Source: Hordeum vulgare subsp. vulgare
Lineage: Eukaryota > Streptophyta > Magnoliopsida > Poales > Poaceae
Direction: 5' to 3'
DNA: 64,000 nt
Assembly: GCF_904849725.1 (NCBI RefSeq)
Contig: NC_058518.1
Span: forward strand, 211,432,741-211,496,740
The notes under the pieces are model-generated. The model did no database searches, was not told the origin of the DNA, and was given only the letters and a program-made list of their open reading frames with translations. Below are positions 10,768 through 22,622 of this stretch, in pieces; position 1 is the stretch's first letter; every line of letters starts with the position of its first letter. The translations under genes and the position numbers were made by a program.

Positions 10768-13011
10768 ATGACCAAGAGCCGCCACAAGTTGTACTACATC
10801 GACAACACACTGTGGGAGTCGGAGGTCGATTCCGTCGAATCTGGCTACCGAGTCCCCTTCGGCAAGATCGACATCTTTATCGGCATGATCGGTACGCCTG
10901 TTCCTGAGCCGGACATCTCCACCGACATCGTCGAGCCGGCCACGTACGTCCTCCCCGTTACGCGGCAGAGCAAGAGCCGCCAGGTTTTCGTCGGCTTTAT
11001 GCAGGGAGGCGATGCGCAAGACGAAGAGGCGGGCTAGGAAATCACCCCCGCCAATTCCGATGGCGAGTCATCCAGGGGCGAGACGGCGTCGATCCACTCC
11101 CTTGAGGAAGGGAAGCTCGGGGGGCTATCGCTGGCGATGGATCCCGAAGTCCTCGAGAGATCTCGCCAGCAAATCATCATCTACATGGCGGGGTCAGCCC
11201 AGCCTCCTCTGAACCCAACTGGCAACAACGAAATCGGAGGAACATCCAAGCCTCCAGGGCAGACCATGACGGAACTAGCAGCGGAGATAGCCAGCCTTAT
11301 GGCAACCCCGGTTACATCTGAAAATAATCAGGAGTCGGTCAATGTCGAGCTAACCAAACTGTGGGAGGCAATGGCCAAGGCACAGCGCGACATGGAGGCA
11401 GAAGCCGCCAGGATCGAGACACACCGAGCTGCGGTCGCCGCTGAGACCGATCAGCTGAACACCGAAGGCTGGCGGCTCGGGATACTGCAACGCGCATCTG
11501 ACGCCGTCCATCAAAGGAGACACGGTGGGCGCATCCCGGCTGACTTACACCCAACTCGCCTCTTTGACACCCCGCGCACCCCTGGGGTGGGTCCTAACCG
11601 ACCTCCGCAAGCCGCCCCGAGGGGAGGAACGATTTCGCCACCCAGTCCGCCACCGGGTCAGCCCATGGACGCTCATACGCCTCGATTCCAGACACCGCGG
11701 GGTCCCTTCTCGAACCCCATCGACAACGTGCTGGCTGCAATGCGCCACCTGGAGTCTCTTCCAATTTACGGAAACACCCCGGCCGAGATAGAAGCTAGAA
11801 ACGCCATTGAGATGTTGAAAACAGCCATGGTTCAGCATGCACAGTATTCCCATAGCCTTGATCGGCTCCACTTTACGCCTCAGGAGAATCACACAAGAAG
11901 TCGCCACGAGGATTTCCCCGCAGTAACCAACGGGCCGCGGCGGCTCCTCCAACACGATCTGCTTGGGATGCCTGACACACGAGCCGAGGATATTGTGGAT
12001 GCGGTAGGGGCTCCACGGCACATGGAGCCAACAGTCATGGCGGGTCAAGCCTATCCGGCCTACGTACCACCGTGACCCGCGCCCCTAGATGGTGGGGGCA
12101 AGCACATTGGAGTATCGTGTCTCACACCGGCTTTACGCAACAAGCGCATGCAGAAGGACTTCAAAGGTCCCATGAAGGTTCCCAACTCCTCACCGGATCT
12201 CGAGCCCGGGTCATGGATCGAGAGCTATGAACTCGCGATGGATATGCTGGACGTTAGCAAGGCGGTCTGCGCGAAATACTTCACCATGATGCTCGAAGGG
12301 ACACCACGTACTTGATTGAAAAACCTACCGCCCAACTCCATCAACACCTTGACAGAACTGAAGGAGTGTTTCATCAAGAACTTCAGGGGGACCTGCAAGC
12401 GCCCGATGACTATCGTCGACTTACAGCACTGCATCCAGCGACCAGATGAGTCGGCCCACCACTTGACCTGGCGAGTTGCGGAAGTCACTCATTCGTTGGA
12501 AGGTATTTCGGCGGCTCAGGTGGTGTTGATCCTGGAGAAAAATTGCCATTATGAGCCTCTGGTGCTGAAACTAGGGAGACTTAAGCGAAAGGTACAGGAC
12601 ATGGGCGAGCTGGTGGACGCCCTTACCAGATACGCTGAGTCGGATGACACCAAGGATCCCGGGGAGGGCGACGATAAAACTAGAGCTACCCTCAAGGGCG
12701 AGTTACAAAAGGGCCAATCCCAGTTCCAGAACCGGGGCAATAACCACCATGGCGGGCATGGCAAGAAGCAGAAACAGGAAGGTCCTATGGAATTTGTTGC
12801 TAATACTAATACTGGGAACGCAAACCCGCGCCAGAAGAAACGGGGCTTCAGTGGGAAGAAACCGTGTAACTACCATGAAATGCTTAAAGGCCCGTGCCCG
12901 CAGCACGCCATAGCCGATGGACCGGCGACTCACTCATGGGAGGATTGCTACGTGACGCAAGAGTTCCGGGCCGAGGCGCTCAAAAGGAGCCAAGGCCACG
13001 AGCAGGGCTAG
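10768..13011 (+). pseudogene. Gag polyprotein (element B), with in-frame stops
   Basis: Structural protein of the virus-like particle. One frame runs from MTKSRHKLYYIDNT at 10768 to 13011, broken by TAG at 11035-11037, TGA at 12073-12075 and TGA at 12313-12315 (a Trp codon is expected in ...TPRT-W-LKNLPPNSI). The N-terminal half is low-complexity and proline-rich (around 11540-11720). The retrotransposon gag domain is at about 12200-12650 (GSWIESYELAMDML, LKECFIKNFRG, MGELVDALTRYAESDD). A basic, Gly/Asn/Gln-rich tail and a Cys/His part (PCNYHEMLKGPCPQHA) follow, but no classical CCHC knuckle. The frame is lost near 13000. Confidence 0.8.
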
Positions 13012-13157
13012 CGAAGGAGCAGCCCGGCCCATCCGGGTCGCGGCAGGTCACATTCCGGGGTTTCCCTAACCAAGGACCGCATGGCGGGTCGCAGCACAAT
13101 GCTGGTCAATACCAAGTTCATAACCAGCAATACCACCCACCGGGAATATTCCAACAA

Positions 13158-13175
13158 CCCCCCCCCCCCCCCCCC
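13158..13175 (+). repeat. Homopolymer run of 18 C
   Basis: Eighteen consecutive C lie in the gag-protease linker. Coding-like sequence before the run is in one frame (VTFRGFPNQGPHGG...) and after it in another (GRFQNNPKQLNSGQYH), so slippage here probably caused a frameshift. Confidence 0.8.
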
Positions 13176-13902
13176 GCAAGGAGACCCCCAGCGGCAGGAG
13201 GACCGGGGCAGGTTCCAAAACAACCCCAAACAGCTGAACAGTGGCCAGTATCACGTGTTCACCACTAACACCTGTAAGCGGGACCGCAAGGTAAAGCAGA
13301 GAACTTTTGTAGCTGAGCCGGCCCTCCCTCGGTACCTTCACTGGTCAGAGCAACCCATAACATGGAGCCGGGACGACCATCCACCCCGAGTCGACAACCC
13401 TAGCGAGTTAGCCCTCGTCGTGGCTCCCCAAGTCGGAGGATACACCCTCTCCAAAGTCCTTATGGATGGGGGTAGCAGCATCATCATCCTGTACTTCGAC
13501 ACTTTCCGGTGGATGAACCTCCTCGAGAAGGACCTGATGCCATCATCAACTGTTTTCCACGGTATTGTGCCTCGTAAGTCGGCATACCCCGTTGGGCAGG
13601 TCAAGCTTAATGTGGCCTTTGGCACGGAATCAAACTACAGAAGCGAGTCTCTCTTGTTGGAGGTCGTCAAGATCAAGACACCCTATCACGCGCTGTTTGG
13701 ACGACCAGCTTACGCCAAGTTCATGGCCCGCCCATGCTATGTTTATCTGAAGCTCAAGATGCCTGGACCCAAGGGTCCGATCACCGTCCACAACGACAGG
13801 AAAATAGGCCAAGAGTGCGAAGAAGGAGATGCGGCCTATGCCGAGTCAGCTTGCGCGGCCGAGGAGCTTAAATTTCACCAATCCCAAGTCGACGCCGCTT
13901 AA
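13176..13902 (+). pseudogene. Aspartic protease (element B)
   Basis: It would cleave the element polyprotein. The readable frame starts after the C run (NPKQLNSGQYHVFTTN) and contains the retropepsin region. The N-terminal strand is HPPRVDNPSELALVV; the catalytic segment is VLMDGGSSIIILYF at about 13455-13500, with D-G-G where D-S/T-G is common elsewhere. D-G-G-S-S is usual in Tat-type elements as far as I know. HALFGRPAYAKFMA near 13690 is the flap/end motif ((L/F)GRPA). TAA at 13900-13902 ends the frame, and the RT linker continues in another frame. Confidence 0.75.
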
Positions 13903-14851
13903 AATGCCAACCATCGATTCTGAGCCGCCCGTCAAGTTCAAACCAGCGGACGACACGAAGGTCATCGATTTTACGCCAGACGACTCCACCAAGCAGTTCA
14001 CTATTGGGGCGGGTCTTGACCCCAAATAGGAAAGCGCACTCATCGAATTCATCCGTGAGAATCGGGACATCTTTGCATGGACACCTTCTAACATGTCGGG
14101 TGTGCCGAGAGAGTTCGCTGAGCACCATCTCAATACTGACCCCAATGTTAAACCGGTACGGCAGTACCTCCGCAGGTTTAACGAAGAACGCCGTAAGCCG
14201 ATTGGCGAAGAAGTGGCCCGGCTCCTTGCCGTCGGGTTCATCATCGAGGTTTTTCACCCGGAATGGCTTGCTAACCCGGTCTTGGTACTCAAGAAGAATG
14301 GCACTTTCCGCATGTGCATTGACTACACGGACCTCAATAAAGCCTGCCCAAAGGATCCCTTCGCCCTTCCTCGCATTGATCAAATTATAGATTCGACGGC
14401 GGGTTGCGAGCGTCTGTGCTTTTTGGATGCTTACTCAGGATATCACCACACAAAAATGGCGCTGGCGGATCAGGAGAAGACGTCCTTCATAACCCCATTT
14501 GGAGCTTTCTGTTATGTGTCCATGCCGTTTGGGCTCAAGAGCGCGGGGGCGACTTACCAGCGCTGCATTCAAAACTGCTTGCACAGCCAGATAGGCCGTA
14601 ACGTCCACGCCTACGTGGACGACATCGTGATCAGGTCTCACCGCAAGGAGTCGCTTTTGGAGGATCTCAAAGAAACATTCGACAACCTTCGTATTTACCA
14701 GATGAGGCTTAACCCCACCAAGTGCATATTTGGTGTCCCCGCAGGGAAGCTATTGGGTTTCTTGGTGTCAGATCGAGGAATCGAGGCCAACTCGGAAAAA
14801 ATTGAAGCAATTACTTCGCTTGGGAAACCATCCAACATTAACCAAGTATAG
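13903..14851 (+). pseudogene. Reverse transcriptase, Tat-type (element B)
   Basis: The linker MPTIDSEPPVKFKPADD is followed by TAG at 14027-14029, then RT: FIRENRDIFAWTPSNMSGV, EVARLLAVGFIIEV, WLANPVLVLKKNGTFRMCID, YTDLNKACPKDPFALPRID, FLDAYSGYHHTKMA, FITPFGAFCYVSMPFGLKSA, and the catalytic YVDD in HAYVDDIVI (about 14610-14640). The open part is 14093-14851. It ends at TAG (14849-14851), where the parent probably had Gln in NQVQR. The active-site residues are intact. The NKACPKDPFPLP-type signature is characteristic of plant Tat/RIRE2 RTs. Confidence 0.88.
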
Positions 14852-15244
14852 CGCATGGCGGGTCGAATCGCTGCCTTGAGCCGTTTCATAAGTCGCCTTG
14901 GGGAGAAGGCCATCCCTCTCTATCAGCTGCTCAAGAAGACCGATCGTTTCGTATGGACAGATGAGGCCAACGACGCCTTCGAAGCCTTGAAGCAACAATT
15001 GTCTAACCCACCGGTGCTGGCGGCTCCAGCAGACAAAGAACCTATGCTCGTGTACATTGCAGCCAATTCCAAAGCAGTCAGCATGGGAGTAGTCGTCGAG
15101 CGAAAGGAGGAAGGGAAGGAATACCCAGTCCAAAGACCGGTGTATTTCATCAGCGAGGTCCTTACCCTCTCCAAGCAACGTTACCCGTATTGGCAAAAAC
15201 TGGTTTTCGGGGTGTTCATGGCGTGTCGAAAGTTGAAGCATTCT
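14852..15244 (+). pseudogene. RT connection and first RNase H domain (element B)
   Basis: It continues the RT frame: AGRIAALSRFISRLGEKAIP, FVWTDEANDAFEALKQQLSN, then a Ty3-type RNase H whose usual catalytic Asp is replaced in MLVYIAANSKAVSMGVVVER. In Tat elements this first domain is typically degenerate while a second one takes over. TLSKQRYPYWQKLVFGVFMA is the QxxYxxxEKxxLAL-like part. The frame is lost near 15240. Confidence 0.75.
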
Positions 15245-16041
15245 TTCGGGAACACCCGATCACGGTCATCAGCTCCGCTCCCCTCGGCGATATGATACAT
15301 CACCGAGAGGCCACTGGACGGATTGCCAAATGGGCCATCGAGCTGGGTCCCCATCAGGTGCCGTATATGGCTCGGACAGCTATCAAGTCTCAAGCGCTCG
15401 TGGACTTCATCAATGATTGGACCGAGTTACAAATCCCTGAGGAAAAACCAGATCTTACATATTGGACCATCCATTTTGACGGGTCGAGACAGCTGGAAGG
15501 CTCAGGGGCTGGCGTGGTGATAACTTCGCCTCACGGTGACAAGTTTTTCTATGTCCTCCGACACATGTTCCCGTGTACGAACAATGCAGCAGAATACGAA
15601 GCTCTGTTTCATGGTTTACGACTCGCCAAGGAGATGAAAATCACAAGAGTGAGATGCTTGGGCGATTCCGATCAGGTGGCGCAGCAGGTTTCTGGCACCT
15701 GGGATTCACGAGACCCTTTGATGGCGGCTTACAGATGGGCTGTGTCAGATGTGGCGGGTCATTTCAGTGGCTATCAAGTAGATCACATCAATCGACGGCT
15801 TAACGAAGCAGCGGACGCTCTTTCCTGCCTTGGTTCACAGCGTAAGCCGGTTCCTCCCAATGTCTTTTTGGATATATTGTATAATCCCTCAGTAAAACTG
15901 CCTTCGGAAGAAGACCTGACGGTACCAGACCCCGAATCCCAACTCGTGGCGGCTTTTCACGTTACTCCAGACTGGGCAGTTCCCTACATGGCGTATCTCA
16001 CCAGAGGCGAGTTACCTACCGACGAGCTGTTAGCTCGCTAG
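15245..16041 (+). pseudogene. Second (archaeal-type) RNase H domain (element B)
   Basis: After a tether (AIELGPHQVPYMARTAIKSQ, ALVDFINDW), a second RNase H reads WTIHFDGSRQLEGSGAGVV (first Asp, FDGS), TNNAAEYEALFHGLRLAKEM (Glu), VRCLGDSDQVAQQVSG (Asp) and INRRLNEAADALSCLGS (last Asp). All four catalytic acids are present. This dual RNase H arrangement is a known Tat-lineage feature. The frame is open from 15190 to 16041 and ends at TAG (16039-16041), beyond which the same frame goes on into integrase. Confidence 0.85.
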
Positions 16042-17192
16042 GTTGTTCGCTGGTGTAAACCTATGGTCATACACAACGGCGAGTTACACAAGCGAAGCAC
16101 CTCAGGGGTATTTCAAAGATGCGCTTCTTCTGAGGAAGGATGTATGATCCTCAATGAGATTCATGTGGGTGACTGTGGTCATCATGCTGGATCCCGATCC
16201 TTGGTTTCTAAAGCTTTCAGACACAGGTTTTATTGGCTGACAGCTCACGCAGATGCAGAGGAGATCGTTCGTTGATGTGATGGATGCCAAAAGTTTGGGC
16301 GTCAAATGCATGTACCGTCTCAGGAATTGTGGATGGTACCAATCACTTGGCCGTTTGCAATCTAGGGGCTTGACATGGTCGACCCTTTCAAAATGTCTTC
16401 TAATAAAAAGACTCATCTGTTGGTGGCGGTTGACAAATTTACCAAATGGGTGGAAGCAGAACCTATTAGCAGTTGTGCCGCGGAGACGACCGTCAAATTC
16501 TTGAAGAAGCTAATTTTCAGGTTCGGATATCCACATAGTATCATTACAGACAATGGTACTAACCTTTCCAAAGGTGCAATGCAAGAGTTCTGCTAACGAG
16601 AGCATATCCGGCTCGATGTTTCCGCGGTGGCGCACCCCCAGTCTAATGGACAGGCAGAAAGGGCGAATCTGGAAATATTGCGAGGGATCAAGCCTCGACT
16701 CATGGTACCTTTGGAATGCACGCCGGGATGTTGGGTTGAAGAGTTGCTATCAGTTCTGTGGAGTATCAGGACGACTCCAAACCGCTCCACGGGTTTTACT
16801 CCTTTCTTTCTGGTCTACGCGGCGGAGGCAGTGTTACCAAGTGACATCAAACATGATTCCCCGGAGTCGCCGTTTACGTGGAGCAGGACAACGAGTCAGC
16901 ACGACAAGACTCACTGGACGCCTTGGAGGAGGAACGTGACTTGGCTGCGTCACGGTCGGCGATTTACCAACAGGACTTACGCCGCTACCATAGCCGCCGG
17001 GTCAAGAACCGAGCTTTCCAAGAAGGCGACTTAGTGCTCCGTTTGATTCAAGATCATACCGGTATGCACAAGCTGTCACCTCCATGGGAGGGACCGTTTG
17101 TCGTCAGCAAGAATCTTCGGAACGACTCATACTATTTGATGGATCTTCATCCAGATCGGCCAACTATGGAGGTTGAGACAACTCGCCCCTAG
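16042..17192 (+). pseudogene. Integrase, Tat-type (element B), several stops
   Basis: The zinc finger region reads CMILNEIHVGDCGHHAG and CDGCQKFG; the DDE core reads GLDMVDPF, SIITDNGTNLSKG and SNGQAERANLEIL. Stops lie at 16273-16275, 16363-16365 and 16594-16596, and the frame shifts near 16865. The C-terminus (EEERDLAASRSAIYQQDLRR, AFQEGDLVLRLIQDHTG, LSPPWEGPFVVSKNL) ends at 17192. No chromodomain is seen. The three catalytic acids are still readable, so decay is by scattered point changes. Confidence 0.82.
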
Positions 17193-18272
17193 AACATAGC
17201 CCATCTGCGGCCTTACTATACATAGAGCCATGAGCTCCCTTTCTTTCTTTTATCAAGTTTTTTTAATCCATAAATTATGAAAGCAATAAAGCCGGCACCC
17301 ATGAAATTCAAGGTCCTTTGCCATTTCAGCTTCCGAAAGCATGAGTCTTTATTGTTCTATAAGTCGCCCAAACATGGACGCTATCAGTATCAAAGAGCAT
17401 AAGTCGCCATGCTGCACTTATTTCAAAACTGGATACTGGTAAGCCAAAGAGGACCAAAGTTGCCACGTCGAATGGTTCAAACCGGCTTACTTGGGGGCTA
17501 CTAGTCCCCAAGTCATTTTGCAGTAAGAGCGTATACGCTTCTGTAATCCTATGCTTGGTTTCTTCCTAAACCGTAGGTCACTTGGGGGCTTCCACTTATT
17601 GAGTTCAGCCTGAATAACCTCTTGGCTAGCGAAAAATTACCGCATTACAAATGGTTATACTGGACTATGTGTTGAACAAGTCGCCACATGTACCTATGTA
17701 TTCAAGGCGAGTCAATCTGTTATTTGGACTCTGAACTCGTCTTGGTTAAAACATAAAGGGTATCGGCCGGAGTCACACATGGAAAATAGAGAAACCATCG
17801 GTTCATTGAACCTGCTTCACAGAAGCATGACTCGCGCTTGATCAGCCGGTCTAAAACAATGAGGCTCTTTTGCAAAAAAGCATCATAAGGGTAACACTAG
17901 AGTTATGGAGACTCGTCTTATCCTATCGAAACTTATTGAGTCGATAAAGTTTTTCCTTTGAACTGGTTTTGATTATAACTCGCCGTGGTTCATATTTTTC
18001 CCTAACCCGGGGGCTGATTTATCTCTTGCCATGATCGAGGGGGCTGGTTTATTCCTGGACATGCACTTGCTGAAATAAGCTACTTTTTTCCTAAACATAC
18101 CACGACAAATTTGGAGCCACTTCTTGGTTTATGAAAAAGTTGCAGGCGAATCATGCATAGGATTCAAGGACTACAAATGGTTCTATCCAAAAGACAATAC
18201 TGCATGTTTTTACATGGCTCGCATGGCCAGAAAGGGCATCATTACCCAGCAAAGGAAGCATCCATGGGCGAG
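17193..18272 (+). other. Non-coding region after integrase of B, with polypurine-like repeats
   Basis: No convincing ORF. CTTGGGGGCT occurs at 17490 and 17581, with variants near 18007 and 18029. The first copy sits in a hairpin (17489-17513). This is the 3' non-coding side shared by the sense pol unit and the antisense gene that ends at 18273, so the two units converge here. Confidence 0.6.
17489..17513. repeat. Perfect 8-bp inverted repeat
   Basis: ACTTGGGG (17489-17496), a 9-nt loop, then CCCCAAGT (17506-17513). It may be a transcript hairpin between the convergent units. Confidence 0.6.
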
Positions 18273-21200
18273 TCAGGCCGCCGCCGACTCGCCTTGCCTT
18301 GAGCTTTCTCCGTCTTCAATTCGTAAGTCGCCCAGTTTCCAGTTACACTTGGACAAGGCGATGAACTCGTCTTCCTCAGCCAGGAAGTGAGAAATGTCCA
18401 AGTCAAGATTAAAAGGATTCCTGGGGCGGCTGGGAACCAGGCTAGCAATTGGATATGAAGGAGGCGTCACCTTCTTTTTGTTTTCATCATAGGCGGCTTG
18501 ATACTTCTTCAGATCCAAACCCGCCGCGAGTTGAGTCAACGCATAGGGAAATTCTACGATGGTCCGTTGATAATCCGCCTTGGTGAATTCTGACCCATCG
18601 ACCTTTAGCTTAGGGTAGCTGGCGACTATTTCCTCGGTTTTGAGCTCCGGGGCGTACACAAGGCACCGACTTAGGGTGTTCAACACTCCTGTTCGGGCGG
18701 CCGATCTCTTTAGTTCTTCTACTTGAGGAGGCAGCGTGGACAAGAAACCAAGCATTTGCTTGATGGTCATTGTTGGTTCCTTACTGCCCATCACTGCCTT
18801 GATTGATAACACGCCTCTAGTGTACAGCTGCTCAGCAAAGGTGTATATGGCTCTCAGTTTAGTCATACAGTCGTCTGGTAGCTTGACAGCTCGGGCACCT
18901 ACAAAAGGGACATAAGTATTTGGTGTTTTTTTTATCCCAACCTGGTTATTTACAAGAGTTCAACGATTAGGCTTACCAAACATGGCGATTGTCATATTGG
19001 ACACATGCTTTTTAAGCCAGTCAGCTCCTATTGGGCGGCTTCCAGTTTCTCTTCCGCTTGCTCAGCACGCTTCAAGATGGCGGCTTGGTCGGCATTGGCT
19101 TTCTTCTCAAAAAAATTCTGGTCAACCTTCATTTTTTCTAAATCGGTGTGCAGCACGCGGAATTTTTCCTCCAACTCGGAGTAAGCATCCTGTTGGCCAG
19201 CCAAGTTTTTGTTTAAGTCGGCTACCGGCGCCTCACTCTGGGCCATCGACTCCTGCACATAATAATTGGGGAGACAAGTCTCAGAATTTTTTCAAGCAAT
19301 ACTCCTGACACTTGGGGGCTAATGTATGATTTTTTATCAACAGTCATACCACATACAAGACCCGGCTCATTTTCTAAAAAGATGACCCGGACCTTGGGGG
19401 CTACAGGTTGAATTTTTTTCATTCAAGAACCGACTCATCTTCTAAAAAGATGACCCGGCCCTTGGGGGTTAGAGGTTGAAGTTTTCTAATTCAAGACCAG
19501 GCTCATCTTCTAAAAAGATGACCCGACCCTTAGGGGCTACAAGTTGAAGTTTTTTAATGCAAAGACCTGGCTCATCTTCAAAAAATATGACCCGACCCTT
19601 GGAAGGCTAATGACTATAGGGAGATACATTCGCATACCTCGTGTTTGGTCTTCATAAGGCGGAGCAAACTTTTATTCAGCTCAAAATCCTTCTCCAGGTG
19701 AGTTGTGAAGCCGGAGCACAGCTGGTCGAATTCCAGCTTCTCGTATTGGGGGAGTTTGAGGGGTTCTGCGTCGCCATCAGGGGAAAGGCGACTTACCTTC
19801 GAAGTATGTTTGGAAAGCACGACCCTTGGGGGAGTAGAGAAGCCAACGCCGGTAAGCACGACGTCTGGATCGTCGGCCGCCTTGAGAGGGTTTGGCAGGT
19901 TACTCTGGCGAGAAGTCTCCTCCAAATTGATGGGCGAGTCATCCCGGGCGTCGGGAACATCGCCTGCAGGAATGTCACAAGCCGCCTTTTGCTCTTCCTC
20001 AGCCTCAGGAACAGAGGTGCTCATTCCTAAGGCATGAGATGGTTGGTGTGCAGAAGGAGAGTCGCCGGTTTTTCTCTTCTTTGCGTGTGCCCTACGACGA
20101 AAGCACCAAGGTTAAAGGCACGTGTCGTTGTTTAGAAAAATTGGGTTAACAAAGCAGACTTACCCTTGTACATGAATCATTGGCGGGAGAGCAGAGATGG
20201 CCGAGTCGCCAGATGTGGGAGGAGAAATCTGACAGGACAAAGACTTGAAGTTCACAAAACATGGCGGGTTACATTTCACATGGCAAACGACATAACGAAA
20301 CAAAGATATACCTCACTGGTTCGTTTCCGACCGGTTGTCTTCTCGGGAAGTCCAGTGATCAAGTCGCGAGAGCGACTACGGGTCTTGCGAGAGGGGGTGA
20401 ATCTTACTTTCTTCAAAAGGAAATCAGGGTCCATATAAGCATGAGGATGAGACATGGGCACTTTTCTGCAGATCCGCCTGGCTGGTCTAGGAGAAGAAGA
20501 AGGTGAGTCGGAAGAAATGGAAATTACCTCGAATACATCATTCTTGCTTTCATCATGATCACCCTACATCGAAGGATATATGGCATAAGCTTAAGTAGGA
20601 ACATATAGAGAAGGGACAAGGAAAAAGCCTTACCTCAGAATGTGCCTCGTCTGCGTGAGATTCCCCAACAAAAGATGAATCTTTTGTAGCGGTATTCTTC
20701 CTGCTCATTGTTTTCTTCTTCTTGGTTGGCACCTTGGTGGACTTTGGGGCGACAATTTTTGGGCCCCTCCGCCAAAACACATCGGTATTCAGATAGACAG
20801 AGGCAGATCTTTAACCACAAGGGTTTTTAAGTGTAAACAAGACAAGTGGCGGCTTAGATTCTTACTGGTGGCACTGGGTTGGCTTGGGACAAGCCTTTAA
20901 GGCCGATCTTGCCGCATTCTTTGAGAGACTCATCGGTCAGCTTCTGAATGACTCCGACGATCTCGCTCTTTGAGAGTTGGCGGCGACTGGCGCGCTGTGG
21001 GTGGTCTAAAGTATCGTCATACGGATACATCAACCCATCGCGGCAACTTAAGGGAAGGATATTCCATTCTATCCAGCAACGGAACAGGTCGATCCCGATC
21101 AGCCCATTGTTGTTGAGAAATTTCAGATCTGAAAAGAGCGGGATGAACTCCGACTCTTCTTATTTAGTAAGCTTGTCAGGGAATTTGAAATACATAGGAA

Positions 21201-22622
21201 AACGGTCTGCTCTGAAACCTGGGAGAGGGTTCTCGCTTGGTGGAGAAGTATTTTGGCAGTAGAACCATGACTCGGCCCATCCTTTGGGGTGGATGGGCAA
21301 AAGAACTGCCGAGAATCCACGCTCGCGGCATCTCTGAACGTTGACTCCTCCAAGCTCATGGTTGGGACCGTTGGAGAACTCGGTCTGGCGGTTTAAGTGG
21401 AAGAAGTTCCAGAAGAAAGGGATCACGGGTTCTCTCTGTAAGTACATTTCACAGAAGACCTGGAACTGGCATAGATTGGTGATGGAATTGGGTCCTAGGT
21501 CTTGAGGATGGAGGTTGAGGAAGTGCAGGACGTCTCGGAAAAACTTTGACCCAGGTGGATTGAATCCACGCTCGAGCTAATCAGTGAAGATCACCACTTC
21601 TCCTAGAGCAGGGTTGGGAATCAACTCGCCCGGGGCGGTTCTGCAACCAATAGTTTCCTTACTATCAAGGAGACCCGCCTCGACGTATTTCTTGAGTGTG
21701 GCATCATCAAATTTGGTTGGCAACCAATCACACCTCGTGATGTTCATGACTACAAAAAAATGGAGTATGGGGCAGCTCAGCGAAAAACTAAAGTGTATTC
21801 TAAAACCCGCTGGTATGGACCCATGACATTCACGAAGGGTTTCTTAACCCGCTAAAATATTCTAACCCGCTGGCACGGGGCTATGGTGCTTGCAAAAGGT
21901 TTTGGTAACTCGCCAAATAGTTGACGTGCATCATGGCCCGTTATCTGGGCATTTTCGAGTATATCTACGGGGATTGTTCTGACTCGCCCTCCAAATTGGA
22001 AGAAAGAGCATCCTGGCTACAGTAAAGAAATTGAGTCGCTGCGAAGGAAGTGTTATTTTCCTTAGAGATATTCTCGATGGGTGAATAAACATGTTTCTAC
22101 AGACAGGCGGTAAATTATGGATCTATGGACAGAGTAAAATAAAAAGATATTGCCTGAAGTAATGGTGATGAACTACGCATATAGCACAAGCTATAGTGTT
22201 GGTCAATAGAACATGGGTTTGAACTGACAAGTGGACATGATTAAAATGGCCAACGCGTGCCGCTATTTAAAGACTAATCGCTGGAGCAGGGAGTACATCT
22301 AAAACAAGTTCGAAATATTCATCCTGCTATGGAGCTGGTTCGCGAAGAAGCTACGGTCATGGCGTTCTCGGTCTAGACCTAAAGGGGGAAGGTGTGTACC
22401 TGACGACAGAAGATCGCCGCCGAGAGCGAAGGCTCGGGGCTTCGTGTTCTTGCCGCCCGGAGAGTCGCGGTCGATAAAGAAAGATTTTGGGAGCCGGGGA
22501 TGACGCCGGGGTGCTCGAGCTTGAAGATGGTGCCGGGATGTCGGTGCGTAGAGATGAAGAGCACGACGAAGATGGAGACGAAGATGAGATAGGGGTTGCT
22601 GACGAGGTTCCTCTCCCCCCAT
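18273..22622 (-). pseudogene. Antisense multi-exon gene of element B (Tat-lineage antisense ORF)
   Basis: Minus strand. Nine exons can be laid out with GT-AG ends: ~22622-22400, 21749-20866, 20808-20634, 20563-20528, 20486-20312, 20228-~20164, 20091-19638, 19252-18977, 18898-18273. Exon 1 joins exon 2 in frame (...GDLLSS then V-MNITRCDW). Exon 2 carries MNITRCDWLPTKFDD, GELIPNPALGEVVIFTD and FFWNFFHLNRQTEF, typical of plant 'putative gypsy type transposon' proteins. Exon 8 is Glu/Lys-rich and likely coiled coil; exon 9 carries EELKRSAARTGVLNTLSRCL. Stops in exon 2 (near 21579 and 21160) and exon 8 (near 19035) show it is dead. TTTAAATA on the minus strand near 22632-22640 could be its TATA box. 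Its function is unknown. Confidence 0.65.
19356..19612 (+). repeat. Tandem repeat, 68-bp unit, about 3.8 copies
   Basis: Units start at 19356, 19424, 19492 and 19560, exactly 68 bp apart; the last is partial. Each has the core CTCAT-TTCTAAAAAGATGACCC and then CTTGGGGGCTA or a variant. The array lies in the intron between exons 7 and 8 of the antisense gene. Confidence 0.9.

Noticed and set aside
19356..19612. CRISPR-like array
   Set aside because: Units are contiguous 68-bp tandem repeats without unique spacers, in a plant retrotransposon intron.
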